From Aliterella atlantica CENA595 (GTDB lineage: Bacteria > Cyanobacteriota > Cyanobacteriia > Cyanobacteriales > Chroococcidiopsidaceae): a DNA stretch of 64,000 nucleotides. A program made the position numbers and the translations under genes. The stretch lies in the NCBI RefSeq assembly GCF_000952155.1, contig NZ_JYON01000023.1:1-64000 (forward strand), written 5' to 3'. A model generated the notes under the pieces. The model did not search any database. It was not told the origin of the DNA and saw only the letters and a program-made list of their open reading frames with translations. Shown in pieces: positions 42,612-51,218 of this stretch (positions are counted from its first letter, which is position 1; every line of letters begins with the position of its first letter).

Positions 42612-44063
42612 ATGGATTTTTTAGAGCGAATTAGTGACACTATCTGGGAAATTCCCGTTTCATACAAAGAAGGAATGCGAGTACCTGCGCGGATTTATGG
42701 CTCGCAGCAACTAATCCGAGAAATGGATGCAGGTGTATTTGACCAAGTAACCAACGTGGCAACTTTGCCAGGAATTACCAAATACGCTCTATGTATGCCC
42801 GACGGACACTTTGGCTACGGCTTTCCTATTGGTGGCGTAGCCGCGATGGATATAGAAAATGGTGGTGTAATTTCTCCTGGTGGTATCGGTTTTGATATTA
42901 ATTGCGGTATGCGTTTAGTAGTGACAAACCTTACCTACAAAGAAGTCAAGCCGCATATCAAGCAACTTGTAGACAATCTCTACAAACAAATTCCCGCAGG
43001 TGTGGGGAGTAAAGGCTTTGTTGATATTTCTCGTAACGAGTTTCGGCGCGTAGTCGAACAAGGCGCTCAGTGGTGTGTCCGTAACGATTACGGTTGGGAA
43101 GAAGATTTAGAACTAATAGAAGAAAATGGCTGCTTTGCAGGCGCAGATGCTAGCAAAATTAGCGATCGCGCGATCGACCGAGGCGCTAACCAAATTGGTA
43201 CTCTAGGATCGGGCAACCATTACCTAGAAGTGCAAGTTGCCAAAAAAGAACATATTTTTGACCCAGAAATCGCCGAAACTTTTGGCATTACGATGCCAGA
43301 TCAAGTTGTAATTATGTTTCACTGTGGTAGTCGCGGATTTGGGCATCAAGTAGCAACAGACTACCTGCAAACATTTCTCAAAGTCATGGATAGCAAGTAT
43401 GGCATCAAAATCCTAGATCGCGAACTAGCTTGCGCTCCTTTTAATTCACCTGAAGGTCAAGCTTACTTTGCCGCCATGAAGTGCGGTATTAATATGTCAT
43501 TTGCCAACCGCCAAGTTATTTTGCACCGCATTAGAGAAGTATTTGCGCGTGTTTTTGGGCGTTCGGCGCGAGATTTGGGCATGAATATGGTTTATGACGT
43601 TGCCCACAATACAGCCAAGCTAGAACAGCATAAAGTAGATGGAAAAGAGCGAAGTCTTTTAGTCCACCGCAAAGGCTCAACTCGCGCCTTTGGTCCGCAT
43701 ATGACAGATGTACCCAAGCAGTACCAAGCAGTAGGACAACCTGTAATTATCGGTGGCAGCATGGAAACAGGCTCTTATTTGCTAGCTGGTGTAGAAACGG
43801 GTGCAGAAACGTTTTTTAGTACAGCACACGGTAGCGGACGCACGATGAGCCGCACAAAAGCTAGAAAAACTTGGCGCGGCGAACAACTGCAAAAAGATAT
43901 GGCAGCAAAAGGTATCTACGTTCGCAGTACATCTTGGTCTGGTTTAGCCGAAGAAGCAGGCGCAGCATATAAAAATATAGACGATGTAATTGCAGCTACC
44001 GAGTTAGCAGGGCTGTGTAAACGAGTAGTGCGGCTAACTCCGATTGGCAATATCAAAGGATAA
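42612..44063 (+). CDS. rtcB: RNA-splicing/repair ligase RtcB
   Basis: GTP- and Mn2+-dependent ligase joining 2',3'-cyclic phosphate (or 3'-phosphate) and 5'-OH RNA ends. The 483-residue protein keeps the metal and guanylylation residues: Cys98 in FDINCGMRL, His203 in GSGNHYLEV, His237 in FHCGSRGFGH, His in AHNTAKLEQH and the GMP-accepting His406 in AHGSGRTMSR. The ATG at 42612 is preferred over TTG at 42609. First gene of a tight operon with the COG0523 GTPase (9-bp gap), archease (4 bp) and rtcA (7 bp). Confidence 0.95.
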   Translation: MDFLERISDTIWEIPVSYKEGMRVPARIYGSQQLIREMDAGVFDQVTNVATLPGITKYALCMPDGHFGYGFPIGGVAAMDIENGGVISPGGIGFDINCGMRLVVTNLTYKEVKPHIKQLVDNLYKQIPAGVGSKGFVDISRNEFRRVVEQGAQWCVRNDYGWEEDLELIEENGCFAGADASKISDRAIDRGANQIGTLGSGNHYLEVQVAKKEHIFDPEIAETFGITMPDQVVIMFHCGSRGFGHQVATDYLQTFLKVMDSKYGIKILDRELACAPFNSPEGQAYFAAMKCGINMSFANRQVILHRIREVFARVFGRSARDLGMNMVYDVAHNTAKLEQHKVDGKERSLLVHRKGSTRAFGPHMTDVPKQYQAVGQPVIIGGSMETGSYLLAGVETGAETFFSTAHGSGRTMSRTKARKTWRGEQLQKDMAAKGIYVRSTSWSGLAEEAGAAYKNIDDVIAATELAGLCKRVVRLTPIGNIKG

Positions 44064-44072
44064 CTGGAAAAA

Positions 44073-44960
44073 ATGCAAGTACGCACGCCACTTACATTAA
44101 TTACAGGAGCCTTGGGCAGCGGCAAGACTACGTTGCTACGGTATATATTAGCTACAGTTAATCGCAAAATTGCCATTTTGATGAACGAATTTGGCGAAAT
44201 TTCCATTGATAGCAAGATTGTTGCTGGAAAAAACGTGCAAATGGCAGATCTCGGCGGCGGTTGCGTTTGCTGTTCGCTATTAGGTGAATTTGAAGCAGCA
44301 GTCAACGAAATTATCGAGACAGTCGCACCAGATATTATTGTTGTAGAAACAACAGGATTAGCCGAACCTGATGCTTTAGTATTTGATATTCAAGAAAGCA
44401 TCCCGATTGTACGGCTAGATGGAGTGATTGCAGTCGTTGATGCCGATGCAATGGTGAGATATCCGCTAATCGGACATACCGAGCGCATCCAAATCGCCGC
44501 TGTCGATATAATTTTGCTTAATAAAGTCGATTTAGTAACTGAGCAACAGTTGTACGCGATCGCAACTAAGTTAGGACAAATCAACGAAGTTGCCCAAATC
44601 ATCTCCACCCAACGTTGCCAAATTGACCCAGATTTATTATTTGGCATTGGGCGCACAGAAGCAACAATTAAACCGCCTCACCACGTCCACCAACCGCAAT
44701 ATACATCATTTGCTTACACGACATCGGCAACTTTAACTCGTGACTGTTTTGCAGAATTTGCCGATAATTTAGGCGAAGATGTCACCCGCGCCAAAGGATT
44801 TGTGCGTTTTCCTGAAAATACTTACTTATTTAACTTTGTTGCAGGGCGGTGGGATTTAGAAGAATTTACTAGCGAACAAACAGAGCTAGTATTTATTGGT
44901 AAGAAAATCGGCGATCGCCAAACTGAGATCGTCAATCGTCTCAAATCCTGCGAACAATAG
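44073..44960 (+). CDS. COG0523 (CobW-like) GTPase metallochaperone in rtc operon
   Basis: A 295-residue G3E GTPase. Walker A GALGSGKTT (12-20), the metal-binding CxCC at 64-67 (GGGCVCCSLL), the switch EFG and VVETTGLAEP, and the guanine-specificity LLNKVDL. The C-terminal domain (RAKGFVRFPENTYLFNFVAG) is the CobW C-terminal type. Family members deliver Zn, Co, Mn or Ni to client enzymes. Located between rtcB and archease, so RtcB is the obvious candidate client; this is inference from gene order. Confidence 0.9.
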   Translation: MQVRTPLTLITGALGSGKTTLLRYILATVNRKIAILMNEFGEISIDSKIVAGKNVQMADLGGGCVCCSLLGEFEAAVNEIIETVAPDIIVVETTGLAEPDALVFDIQESIPIVRLDGVIAVVDADAMVRYPLIGHTERIQIAAVDIILLNKVDLVTEQQLYAIATKLGQINEVAQIISTQRCQIDPDLLFGIGRTEATIKPPHHVHQPQYTSFAYTTSATLTRDCFAEFADNLGEDVTRAKGFVRFPENTYLFNFVAGRWDLEEFTSEQTELVFIGKKIGDRQTEIVNRLKSCEQ

Positions 44961-44964
44961 TATT

Positions 44965-45396
44965 ATGCCTTACGAGTATTTGGAAGATATAGCGATCGCC
45001 GATATTGCCTTTCACGCTTGGGGTAAGGATTTAGCTGAATTATTTCAAGCTGCGGGTGATGCTGTTATTAATACGATGATTGAAAATATAGCAGAAATTG
45101 CTCCCCAAACTAGTCGCACTTTCAATTTAGAAAATGAGGCGCTAGATATGCTGTTGTTCAACTTTTTAGAAGAATTTATCTACTACAAAGACAGCGAACA
45201 ATTGTTACTTAGAGCGCAGCAAGTGCAAATCGACAACAAAGACGGTAATTATTACCTAACAGCGATGACTTATGGAGAAACTATCAATCCAGAACGACAT
45301 CAGCAAAGAGTAGATGTAAAAGCAGTCACGCTTCACCGTTTTGAGTTAGAAAAAATAGAGGATGGTTGGACGGCAAGGGTAATTTTAGATATTTAG
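44965..45396 (+). CDS. archease, RtcB activator
   Basis: A 143-residue protein of the archease family: MPYEYLEDIAIADIAFHAWG, GKDLAELFQAAGDAVINTMI, and the conserved C-terminal WTARVILDI. Archease speeds RtcB guanylylation and multiple turnover and contributes metal-binding acidic residues (Asp in IAIADIAF and in the final VILDI). The ATG at 44965 is preferred over an upstream start inside the GTPase gene. Four bases separate it from the GTPase stop, seven from rtcA. Confidence 0.93.
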   Translation: MPYEYLEDIAIADIAFHAWGKDLAELFQAAGDAVINTMIENIAEIAPQTSRTFNLENEALDMLLFNFLEEFIYYKDSEQLLLRAQQVQIDNKDGNYYLTAMTYGETINPERHQQRVDVKAVTLHRFELEKIEDGWTARVILDI

Positions 45397-45403
45397 AGCA
45401 AAT

Positions 45404-46456
45404 ATGCTACAAATTGACGGATCTTATGGTGAAGGCGGAGGGCAAATTCTGCGTACCAGTCTGAGTTTAGCAGCTATTACCGGACAACCGATTGCGATCG
45501 CTAACATCCGCGCCAATCGCAGTAAACCAGGACTCGCAATTCAACACCTTACCGCAGTCCGCGCCGCCGCTGCAATTTGTCAGGCGCAGGTAAAAGGTGA
45601 TGCAGTTGGCTCGATGCAGTTAGAGTTTATCCCTACTTGCAGAGCGATCGCAGGTTCTTATATTTTTGATGTTGCCCAAACTACAGGCGCAGGTTCAGCA
45701 GGCGCAATTATGCTAGTTTTGCAAACTATTTTGCTTCCCTTAGCACTAGCAAAAGGCAACTCAGTAGTAACCCTCAAAGGTGGAACTCACGTTCCTTGGA
45801 GTCCGCCAGCAACATATATAGAATTAGTTTATTTACCAATCCTGCTGCAAATGGGCGTACAAGCTCAAATGCAAGTAAAGTCTTGGGGTTGGTATCCTCA
45901 AGGTAATGGAGAAGTAGAGTTAATTATATCTGGGCAATCTACACCGTTAAAAAGCTTGCATCTAGTAGAACGGGGAAACTTGCAAGCAGTAAAGGGATTA
46001 GCAGTAGCGACACAATTACCCGCACATATTCCGCAGCGTATGGTAAGTAGAGCCGAAAATTTACTTAGGGAAGCTAAAATTAAAACTGATATCCAGCCTG
46101 GAAAAATGCGGGGAATAGCACCAGGCGCGGGAATTACTCTAGTGGCTGAGTACGAGCATAGTTTAGCTGGTTTTAGTGCTTTAGGAAAACTTGGACTAGC
46201 AGCCGAGAAAGTTGCAGAAATGGCAGTAGAAGAATTATTAGCTTTTGATAGCACAGGTGCGCCTGTAGAAGAACATTTAGCAGATCAATTACTTTTACCA
46301 GCAGCATTAGCTACAGCAGCAAGCGAGTATAGAGTTGCTGAAGTTAGTACCCATCTGACAACAAACGCTTGGGTAATCGAGCAATTTGGAATAGCTAAAA
46401 TTGCGATCGCACCTGACACCAAGATAGTAACAATTTCACCTACCGGGATATCATAA
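45404..46456 (+). CDS. rtcA: RNA 3'-terminal phosphate cyclase RtcA
   Basis: ATP-dependent enzyme converting RNA 3'-phosphates to 2',3'-cyclic phosphates via a covalent enzyme-His-AMP. The 350-residue protein has MLQIDGSYGEGGGQILRTSL, the loop RANRSKPGLAIQHL and the nucleophile His291 in EEHLADQLLLPAAL. With RtcB it closes a repair cycle: RtcA makes cyclic ends, which RtcB can open and ligate to 5'-OH ends. Last of the four core rtc genes here; a methyltransferase gene follows after 22 bp. Confidence 0.95.
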   Translation: MLQIDGSYGEGGGQILRTSLSLAAITGQPIAIANIRANRSKPGLAIQHLTAVRAAAAICQAQVKGDAVGSMQLEFIPTCRAIAGSYIFDVAQTTGAGSAGAIMLVLQTILLPLALAKGNSVVTLKGGTHVPWSPPATYIELVYLPILLQMGVQAQMQVKSWGWYPQGNGEVELIISGQSTPLKSLHLVERGNLQAVKGLAVATQLPAHIPQRMVSRAENLLREAKIKTDIQPGKMRGIAPGAGITLVAEYEHSLAGFSALGKLGLAAEKVAEMAVEELLAFDSTGAPVEEHLADQLLLPAALATAASEYRVAEVSTHLTTNAWVIEQFGIAKIAIAPDTKIVTISPTGIS

Positions 46457-46478
46457 AGCTTATGACTTTATAGGTGTT

Positions 46479-47054
46479 ATGCAATTAAGACAAATTACCG
46501 GATTATTGCTGGCAAGTACGCTAACTTTAGGCATCGCTACAGCCCAACAGCAATCTAACGTGCAAGCCCAATTACAACCGCAACAACGCATCTCAGACGT
46601 ACCTTATGTACCAACACCTAATGTAGTGGTACAAGCAATGTTGAAACTAGCCAACGTATCCGGTAAAGATGTCGTCTACGATCTTGGTAGCGGTGATGGG
46701 AGAATTCCAATCGCTGCTGCTCAAATTGGTGCTAGTGCAGTAGGCATAGAAATCAACCCCAAATTAGTCCAGCAATGCCAAGAAAATGCTAAAAAAGCAG
46801 GAGTAAGCGATCGCGTTCAATGCTTGCAACAAGACTTATTTCAAACCGATCTCAGCAAAGCTACAGTCGTCACTCTCTACCTGCTACCAGAAATTAATCA
46901 AAAACTATACCCTAAGCTATTAAAAGAACTAAAACCAGGAACGCGCATTATCTCTCACGCCTTCGATATGGGCGATAAATGGAAAAGCGATCGCGTTGTG
47001 TACGTTCAAGGACCAAAGCACCAGCATATTTTGTATTATTGGGTAGTTAAATAA
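46479..47054 (+). CDS. class I SAM-dependent methyltransferase with signal peptide
   Basis: 191 residues. The N-terminus MQLRQITGLLLASTLTLGIA plus TAQQQSNVQAQ looks like an export signal with cleavage after TAQ or VQA. The methyltransferase fold follows: VVYDLGSGDGRIPIAAAQIG (SAM loop), AVGIEINPKL and LYLLPEIN. Exported SAM-dependent enzymes are unusual, because SAM is cytosolic; the leader might instead be a membrane anchor. It is 22 bp behind rtcA and probably read through from the rtc operon. A palindrome (47059-47074) follows its stop. Confidence 0.8.
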   Translation: MQLRQITGLLLASTLTLGIATAQQQSNVQAQLQPQQRISDVPYVPTPNVVVQAMLKLANVSGKDVVYDLGSGDGRIPIAAAQIGASAVGIEINPKLVQQCQENAKKAGVSDRVQCLQQDLFQTDLSKATVVTLYLLPEINQKLYPKLLKELKPGTRIISHAFDMGDKWKSDRVVYVQGPKHQHILYYWVVK

Positions 47055-47058
47055 AGGA

Positions 47059-47074
47059 GCGCAATGCATTGCGC
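47059..47074. repeat. palindrome GCGCAATGCATTGCGC
   Basis: A perfect 16-bp core extended by imperfect AAGG/CCTT arms, four bases after the methyltransferase stop. It shares GCAATGCATTGC with the 28-bp palindrome in hppD. Confidence 0.7.
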
Positions 47075-47170
47075 CCTTATAAAAGTTTGAATTTTTAAAT
47101 TCAAAGAGCGATGATTCTGCTGCATCTAGCCTATAGACTTTAAATTGATACCTCAGCAACGGCAAATATC

Positions 47171-48319
47171 ATGACACAAACAATTGCGATCGATAACAGT
47201 CAAAAGCTGCAACTTGCACCTCTAGATATCCCCAACCGCTTGCTGCTAGGTCCAGGACCCTCTAACGCGCATCCAGCGGTCTTAGAAGCCATGAATACAC
47301 CACCTGTTGGGCATCTAGATCCAGCCTTTCTGGGACTTATGGATGAAATTCAGTCATTGCTGCGTTATACATGGCAAACCCAAAATCAGTTAACTATTGC
47401 TGTTAGCGGTACGGGAACGGCTGCAATGGAAGCAACGATCGCAAATTCTGTTGAACCTGGCGATGTAGTATTAATTGGCGTAGCTGGTTATTTTGGCAAT
47501 CGCTTGGTAGATATGGCAGGTAGATACGGCGCAGATGTCCGCACTATTACCAAGCCTTGGGGACAAGTATTTAGTTTAAGCGAACTAAGAACAGCTTTAG
47601 AAACTCATCGCCCAGCTATATTAGCTTTAGTTCATGCTGAAACTTCCACTGGCGCAAGACAGCCTATAGATGGTGTTGGTGACTTGTGTCGGGAATTTGG
47701 CTGTTTGTTATTACTCGATACAGTTACAAGTTTGGGTGGCGTGCCGATATTTTTAGATACTTGGGGAGTAGATTTAGCTTATAGTTGCAGCCAAAAAGGA
47801 TTAGGCTGTCCTCCTGGTGCTTCTCCTTTTACAATGAGTCAAAGGGCGGTGGAGAAGTTGCAACAGCGCAAGACTAAGGTTGCTAACTGGTACTTGGATA
47901 TGAATTTGCTGGGTAAATATTGGGGAAGCGATCGCATTTATCACCATACTGCACCGATTAACTTATACTATGCGCTGCGGGAAGCTTTGCGCTTGTTAGC
48001 CCAAGAAGGAATAGAAAATTCCTGGCAGCGCCATCAAAAGAATGTAGAGTATCTGTGGGCAGGGTTAGAAGATATCGGCTTAAAATTGCACGTTCAGCAA
48101 GAGTTTCGTTTACCTACTTTAACTACAGTCTGCATTCCCGATGGTGTAGATGGTAAAGCGATCGCCAAGATATTATTGAACGATTACAACATTGAAGTTG
48201 GCGGCGGTTTAGGCGAACTAGCTGGTAAAGTTTGGCGCGTAGGTTTGATGGGTTTTAATAGCCGCACAGAAAGCGTAGATAGGCTTTTAGAAGTATTGCC
48301 ACAGGTTTTATCTAAGTAA
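47171..48319 (+). CDS. alanine/serine--glyoxylate aminotransferase family protein
   Basis: A 382-residue class V PLP aminotransferase. LLLGPGPSNAHPAVLEAMNT is the characteristic N-terminal motif; VSGTGTAAMEA binds PLP phosphate, LLLDTVTSLGG holds the Asp, and YSCSQKGLGCPPG holds the Schiff-base Lys. In cyanobacteria such enzymes act in photorespiratory glycine synthesis (alanine:glyoxylate or serine:glyoxylate) or hydrogenase-linked roles; the exact donor cannot be told from sequence. Single gene. Confidence 0.92.
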   Translation: MTQTIAIDNSQKLQLAPLDIPNRLLLGPGPSNAHPAVLEAMNTPPVGHLDPAFLGLMDEIQSLLRYTWQTQNQLTIAVSGTGTAAMEATIANSVEPGDVVLIGVAGYFGNRLVDMAGRYGADVRTITKPWGQVFSLSELRTALETHRPAILALVHAETSTGARQPIDGVGDLCREFGCLLLLDTVTSLGGVPIFLDTWGVDLAYSCSQKGLGCPPGASPFTMSQRAVEKLQQRKTKVANWYLDMNLLGKYWGSDRIYHHTAPINLYYALREALRLLAQEGIENSWQRHQKNVEYLWAGLEDIGLKLHVQQEFRLPTLTTVCIPDGVDGKAIAKILLNDYNIEVGGGLGELAGKVWRVGLMGFNSRTESVDRLLEVLPQVLSK

Positions 48320-48331
48320 TAACGTCATACC

Positions 48332-48667
48332 TCATGCAACTGCAAATCCTGTGTGAGGTCTTACTGCTGGTTCGTAAAATCCTAAAACAATATCTGTTTT
48401 AGGAATACCAGCTTCAAGTAATTCATTAGTAACACCGTATTCAGTGCCATCTCTTTGCACCCAAACTTTACCATCAATAATATCTATGTGAATTAAACAG
48501 CCGTGAATTCGTCCTTGCTTACTCCAACCAGTAGAGACGATTAAATAGCGATCGCTTGCCAAGTCAAACACCGTTTTATTTTCAATGTCTGCATTTGCAT
48601 AGGAAATATTAACGTAAGGTTTTAAGGTTTCTTGAATTATATTACGGTAGTTTTTTAACTTATCCAT
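48332..48667 (-). CDS. xisI: XisI family protein (fdxN element excision controlling factor-like)
   Basis: A 111-residue XisI: MDKLKNYRNIIQETLKPYVN, then DLASDRYLIVSTGWSKQGRI, HGCLIHIDIIDGKVWVQRDG and the C-terminal IVLGFYEPAVRPHTGFAVA, the usual family ending. XisH/XisI-like genes are named from the Anabaena fdxN element but occur widely without any element. The adjacent partner xisH is broken (see 48655-48907), so this XisI is orphaned. Confidence 0.9.
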   Translation of the reverse strand: MDKLKNYRNIIQETLKPYVNISYANADIENKTVFDLASDRYLIVSTGWSKQGRIHGCLIHIDIIDGKVWVQRDGTEYGVTNELLEAGIPKTDIVLGFYEPAVRPHTGFAVA

Positions 48668-48907
48668 CTTACAATTGTCTCCTCATCAGCATCAACAACA
48701 ATTAATTTAATCAGCTTTTTATCTAATAAAATCTTCCCAACTAATTCTTCAAATAGTTTATTATAAATACTTGTACGAATAGCTAAAAATAATTCTCGTT
48801 TTTGTTCAGTTACTTATAGTACATTTTTGTAAAAAATATATTACCCTAAAGCATTTTTTAAATCCTCGACTTCAGATACACCTATAAAACCTATTTTGAA
48901 TTTATAA
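48655..48907 (-). pseudogene. xisH remnant with nonsense codons
   Basis: Upstream of xisI and overlapping its start by 13 bases, one frame reads GVSEVEDLKNALG*YIFYKNVL*, then VTEQKRELFLAIRTSIYNKL and a normal XisH C-terminus KLIKLIVVDADEETIVRWI. The two stops (TAA) stand where XisH has Gln (CAA), so each is a C-to-T change. The N-terminal nuclease-like half is not recognisable. Confidence 0.75.
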
Positions 48908-49108
48908 GAAGTTCATTAGAGTTCTCCTTTTAAAACTTTTAAATTGCTAGCATTAGTTGTTAGGGTAAGTAATCTTCTAGAGATGCATAAATTAGTAAAG
49001 AATACAGGTAGATAAAGTTGTTACTAACTTTAAGAAACGCTAATTCCGTATCAATAATATGCCATGAGCTAGAGTAACATAATCGACAACTAGCTAGACA
49101 CGCTCATG

Positions 49109-49729
49109 CTAGCCGATGCTTTTAGTGGTTTGTTGATTTTGGCTTTGCATAAATTGTATAACGGGAATCAGTAGAAATGTGGCGAACCATCCCCAAGGAT
49201 GAATCAAAGCACCTGCGATCGCTAGCAAAGAGATCGACGGTTCGACATAACTTTCCTGACGAATTTGGCGAATGGTTTGAGCGTCTAGATCGGGAGCGAC
49301 AAGTCGTCGCTCTTGAGTAGCATATATCCAGGTTACTGATGAAAATAAGCCAATGCTAGCTGCTGTTAAACTATAAAATACTTGAACTGCAAAAACAGAG
49401 TCATAATAATTGGACAAAGCATTGGCATAAGGCATTAACACCACAAAGAGTAAGGAAAAGAGCGTTAGCCAGAGATGAATTGTATCGGTACTTTTATAGT
49501 ACTTAAACTGATTGAGATGAGTAGTCCAATAAGATGCGATAATAATAAAAGTCAGCGCATAAACACCAAGATCTGGAATTTGTGTTTGCAGAAATTGAGT
49601 CACTTCCTGTGGTGTCATTTTCGCGGTAGGAAATGAGTCAAATGTTAGTGCCATTAGGGTCATCGCAACAGCAAAAATCAGATCGCTAAGACGAGCAAGA
49701 CGATGAATCGGTATCGGGAAGGTATCCAT
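49109..49729 (-). CDS. TMEM175-like (DUF1211) potassium channel protein
   Basis: A 206-residue membrane protein with six helices. The N-terminal motif RLSDLIFAVAMTLMAL is the R-x2-D-x-I-F-A (RxxxFSD-like) signature of bacterial TMEM175 channels; later helices include DLGVYALTFIIIASYW with the conserved YWxxH region and FSLLFVVLMPYANAL. Members form K+-permeable tetramers or dimers. Single gene. Confidence 0.82.
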   Translation of the reverse strand: MDTFPIPIHRLARLSDLIFAVAMTLMALTFDSFPTAKMTPQEVTQFLQTQIPDLGVYALTFIIIASYWTTHLNQFKYYKSTDTIHLWLTLFSLLFVVLMPYANALSNYYDSVFAVQVFYSLTAASIGLFSSVTWIYATQERRLVAPDLDAQTIRQIRQESYVEPSISLLAIAGALIHPWGWFATFLLIPVIQFMQSQNQQTTKSIG

Positions 49730-49921
49730 AGTAATCTTGTTGGTGTATAGAACCCTTTTGGGATATTTTTGAGATAGGCTAAAATCAAAAATAAATGACG
49801 TACTCCAGTAGCTTAATGGATAAAGAGTAGGAAATCATTTTCTCGATATTTTTCTAGCTTATCCATTGGATAATCCCCAGAATTTATTGCTAATAAAGAC
49901 AATTTACTGTAAAACGATCGC

Positions 49922-50032
49922 TTATTGCGACAAAAAGCCTGTAAATAGTAGCGGTAAGAATATCAGCGCAATTGCAAGCAACAGCAAGGTTCCTGGATCT
50001 ATATCAATGGTGTTTTTTTCGGGATCGCTCAT
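49922..50032 (-). CDS. 36-residue single-pass membrane peptide
   Basis: ATG start, MSDPEKNTIDIDPG, then one membrane helix TLLLLAIALIFLPLLFTGFL and SQ before TAA. A ribosome binding site (GAGG, seven bases upstream) is present. It follows another small membrane peptide gene by 19 bp on the same strand. Charge distribution suggests the N-terminus outside the helix on the acidic side. It is not one of the named photosystem or cytochrome small subunits I know. Confidence 0.6.
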   Translation of the reverse strand: MSDPEKNTIDIDPGTLLLLAIALIFLPLLFTGFLSQ

Positions 50033-50051
50033 TTTACACCTCTTCAACCTT

Positions 50052-50159
50052 CTATTTCTTCCAGGGTAGCTTAGTACCCATCTCAGTTACGGCTGAGAAA
50101 ATTAAATACACAATTAGTAAGCCAGCACCCAAAAGAAAAGCTAATAAATCGTTATCCAT
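50052..50159 (-). CDS. 35-residue single-pass membrane peptide
   Basis: ATG start, MDNDLLAFLLGAGLLIVYLI, then FSAVTEMGTKLPWKK and TAG. One membrane helix with a basic C-terminal end (positive-inside). It is the first of two tandem small membrane peptide genes; both have clean starts, stops and helix-tail architecture, so they are probably real and may assemble together. Family unknown. Confidence 0.6.
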   Translation of the reverse strand: MDNDLLAFLLGAGLLIVYLIFSAVTEMGTKLPWKK

Positions 50160-50225
50160 ATGCGATCGCGCGCCATACTCCGCTAATATTAACGCCAAAA
50201 GGCGCGATCGCTTTAGGAATGTGGC

Positions 50226-51218
50226 ATGAGGAAATTGTACTTTTTGGTTCCTGGTACTGGTGGTAAATTCGCCTGTGGTGGTTTGTGGGCGGAGTTAAAG
50301 ACGCTTAATCTAGCAAAACAAATTTGTCCGTCAGATGTCGTTACGTACCGTCAAAGGGAAAAAGATACGCTGTTTCTCGATGACATTCTCCAACAGCAAA
50401 ATCTTGACGATACAATTTTTGTCATTAGTTGGGGGTTTGATGTTGCCAAGCTTGCTACAAAATTACAACCTTATAACGTCGTCTACCACGCCCACAGTTC
50501 GGGCTATGGGTTCAAACTACCTGCAAGTATTCCCATCATCACTGTTAGCCGCAATACAATGGGCTATTGGGGACAAATGTCGCCTAATTCCCTAATTTAT
50601 TACTTACCTAACCAAATCTCTGAGGAGTTTTCCAACCTCCACCTCAATCGAGATATTGATGTTTTGGTACAAAAGCGTAAATCTTCAGAGTATCTAATTA
50701 CGCAACTAATCCCAGCGTTGCAAAAGCGCTGTAATGTATTTGTGGTTGATTCCTATGTAGAAGACTTAGCAAAGTTATTCAATCGCGCCAAAGTTTATCT
50801 TTACGATTCTGCAGAATATTGGGCGCTGCAAAGAGTTAGCGAAGGATTTGGATTGCAACCGATGGAAGCTATGGCTTGCGGTTGTCAAGTTTTTTCTAGT
50901 ATTAATGGTGGATTATCTGATTATTTAGATCCTGGATTTAATTGCTACAAAATTGCTGGATATGCTAGGGAATATGATGTACAACGGATAATGAAGGTAG
51001 TGGAAAGTGAAAAAGCGATCGCATTACCAGAACAGTTTTTTGCTGAGTACTGCACTGTTAATATTACGCAGCGTTTGCGGGTAATTTTAGCGGATATCAA
51101 TAGCTTTTTTGATAGCAAGCAACATTACTCAGGTAATATTGAAAGCTTAACTAGAATGCGGATGATGAAGTTGTTTGCGCAGAAGGTGACTAAGAAGTTA
51201 AGGAAAGAACGCAGATGA
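50226..51218 (+). CDS. GT4-like glycosyltransferase
   Basis: A 330-residue GT-B glycosyltransferase: N-terminal PGTGGKFACGGLWAELKTLN (Gly-rich acceptor loop of GT4 enzymes) and the C-terminal donor motif SEGFGLQPMEAMACGCQVFS, with Glu-x7-Glu spacing. The middle is shorter than in standard GT4 enzymes. Substrate unknown; surface polysaccharide synthesis is plausible. The 3' end runs into a degenerate tandem repeat, which supplies the last codons and stop. Confidence 0.83.
   Translation: MRKLYFLVPGTGGKFACGGLWAELKTLNLAKQICPSDVVTYRQREKDTLFLDDILQQQNLDDTIFVISWGFDVAKLATKLQPYNVVYHAHSSGYGFKLPASIPIITVSRNTMGYWGQMSPNSLIYYLPNQISEEFSNLHLNRDIDVLVQKRKSSEYLITQLIPALQKRCNVFVVDSYVEDLAKLFNRAKVYLYDSAEYWALQRVSEGFGLQPMEAMACGCQVFSSINGGLSDYLDPGFNCYKIAGYAREYDVQRIMKVVESEKAIALPEQFFAEYCTVNITQRLRVILADINSFFDSKQHYSGNIESLTRMRMMKLFAQKVTKKLRKERR

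Noticed and set aside
49802-49835. Sequence resembling the 5' half of a tRNA (agtagcttaatggataaagagt)
   Set aside because: No anticodon stem, T-arm or acceptor 3' strand could be found; it instead forms a short inverted repeat with aatggataa/ttatccatt downstream.
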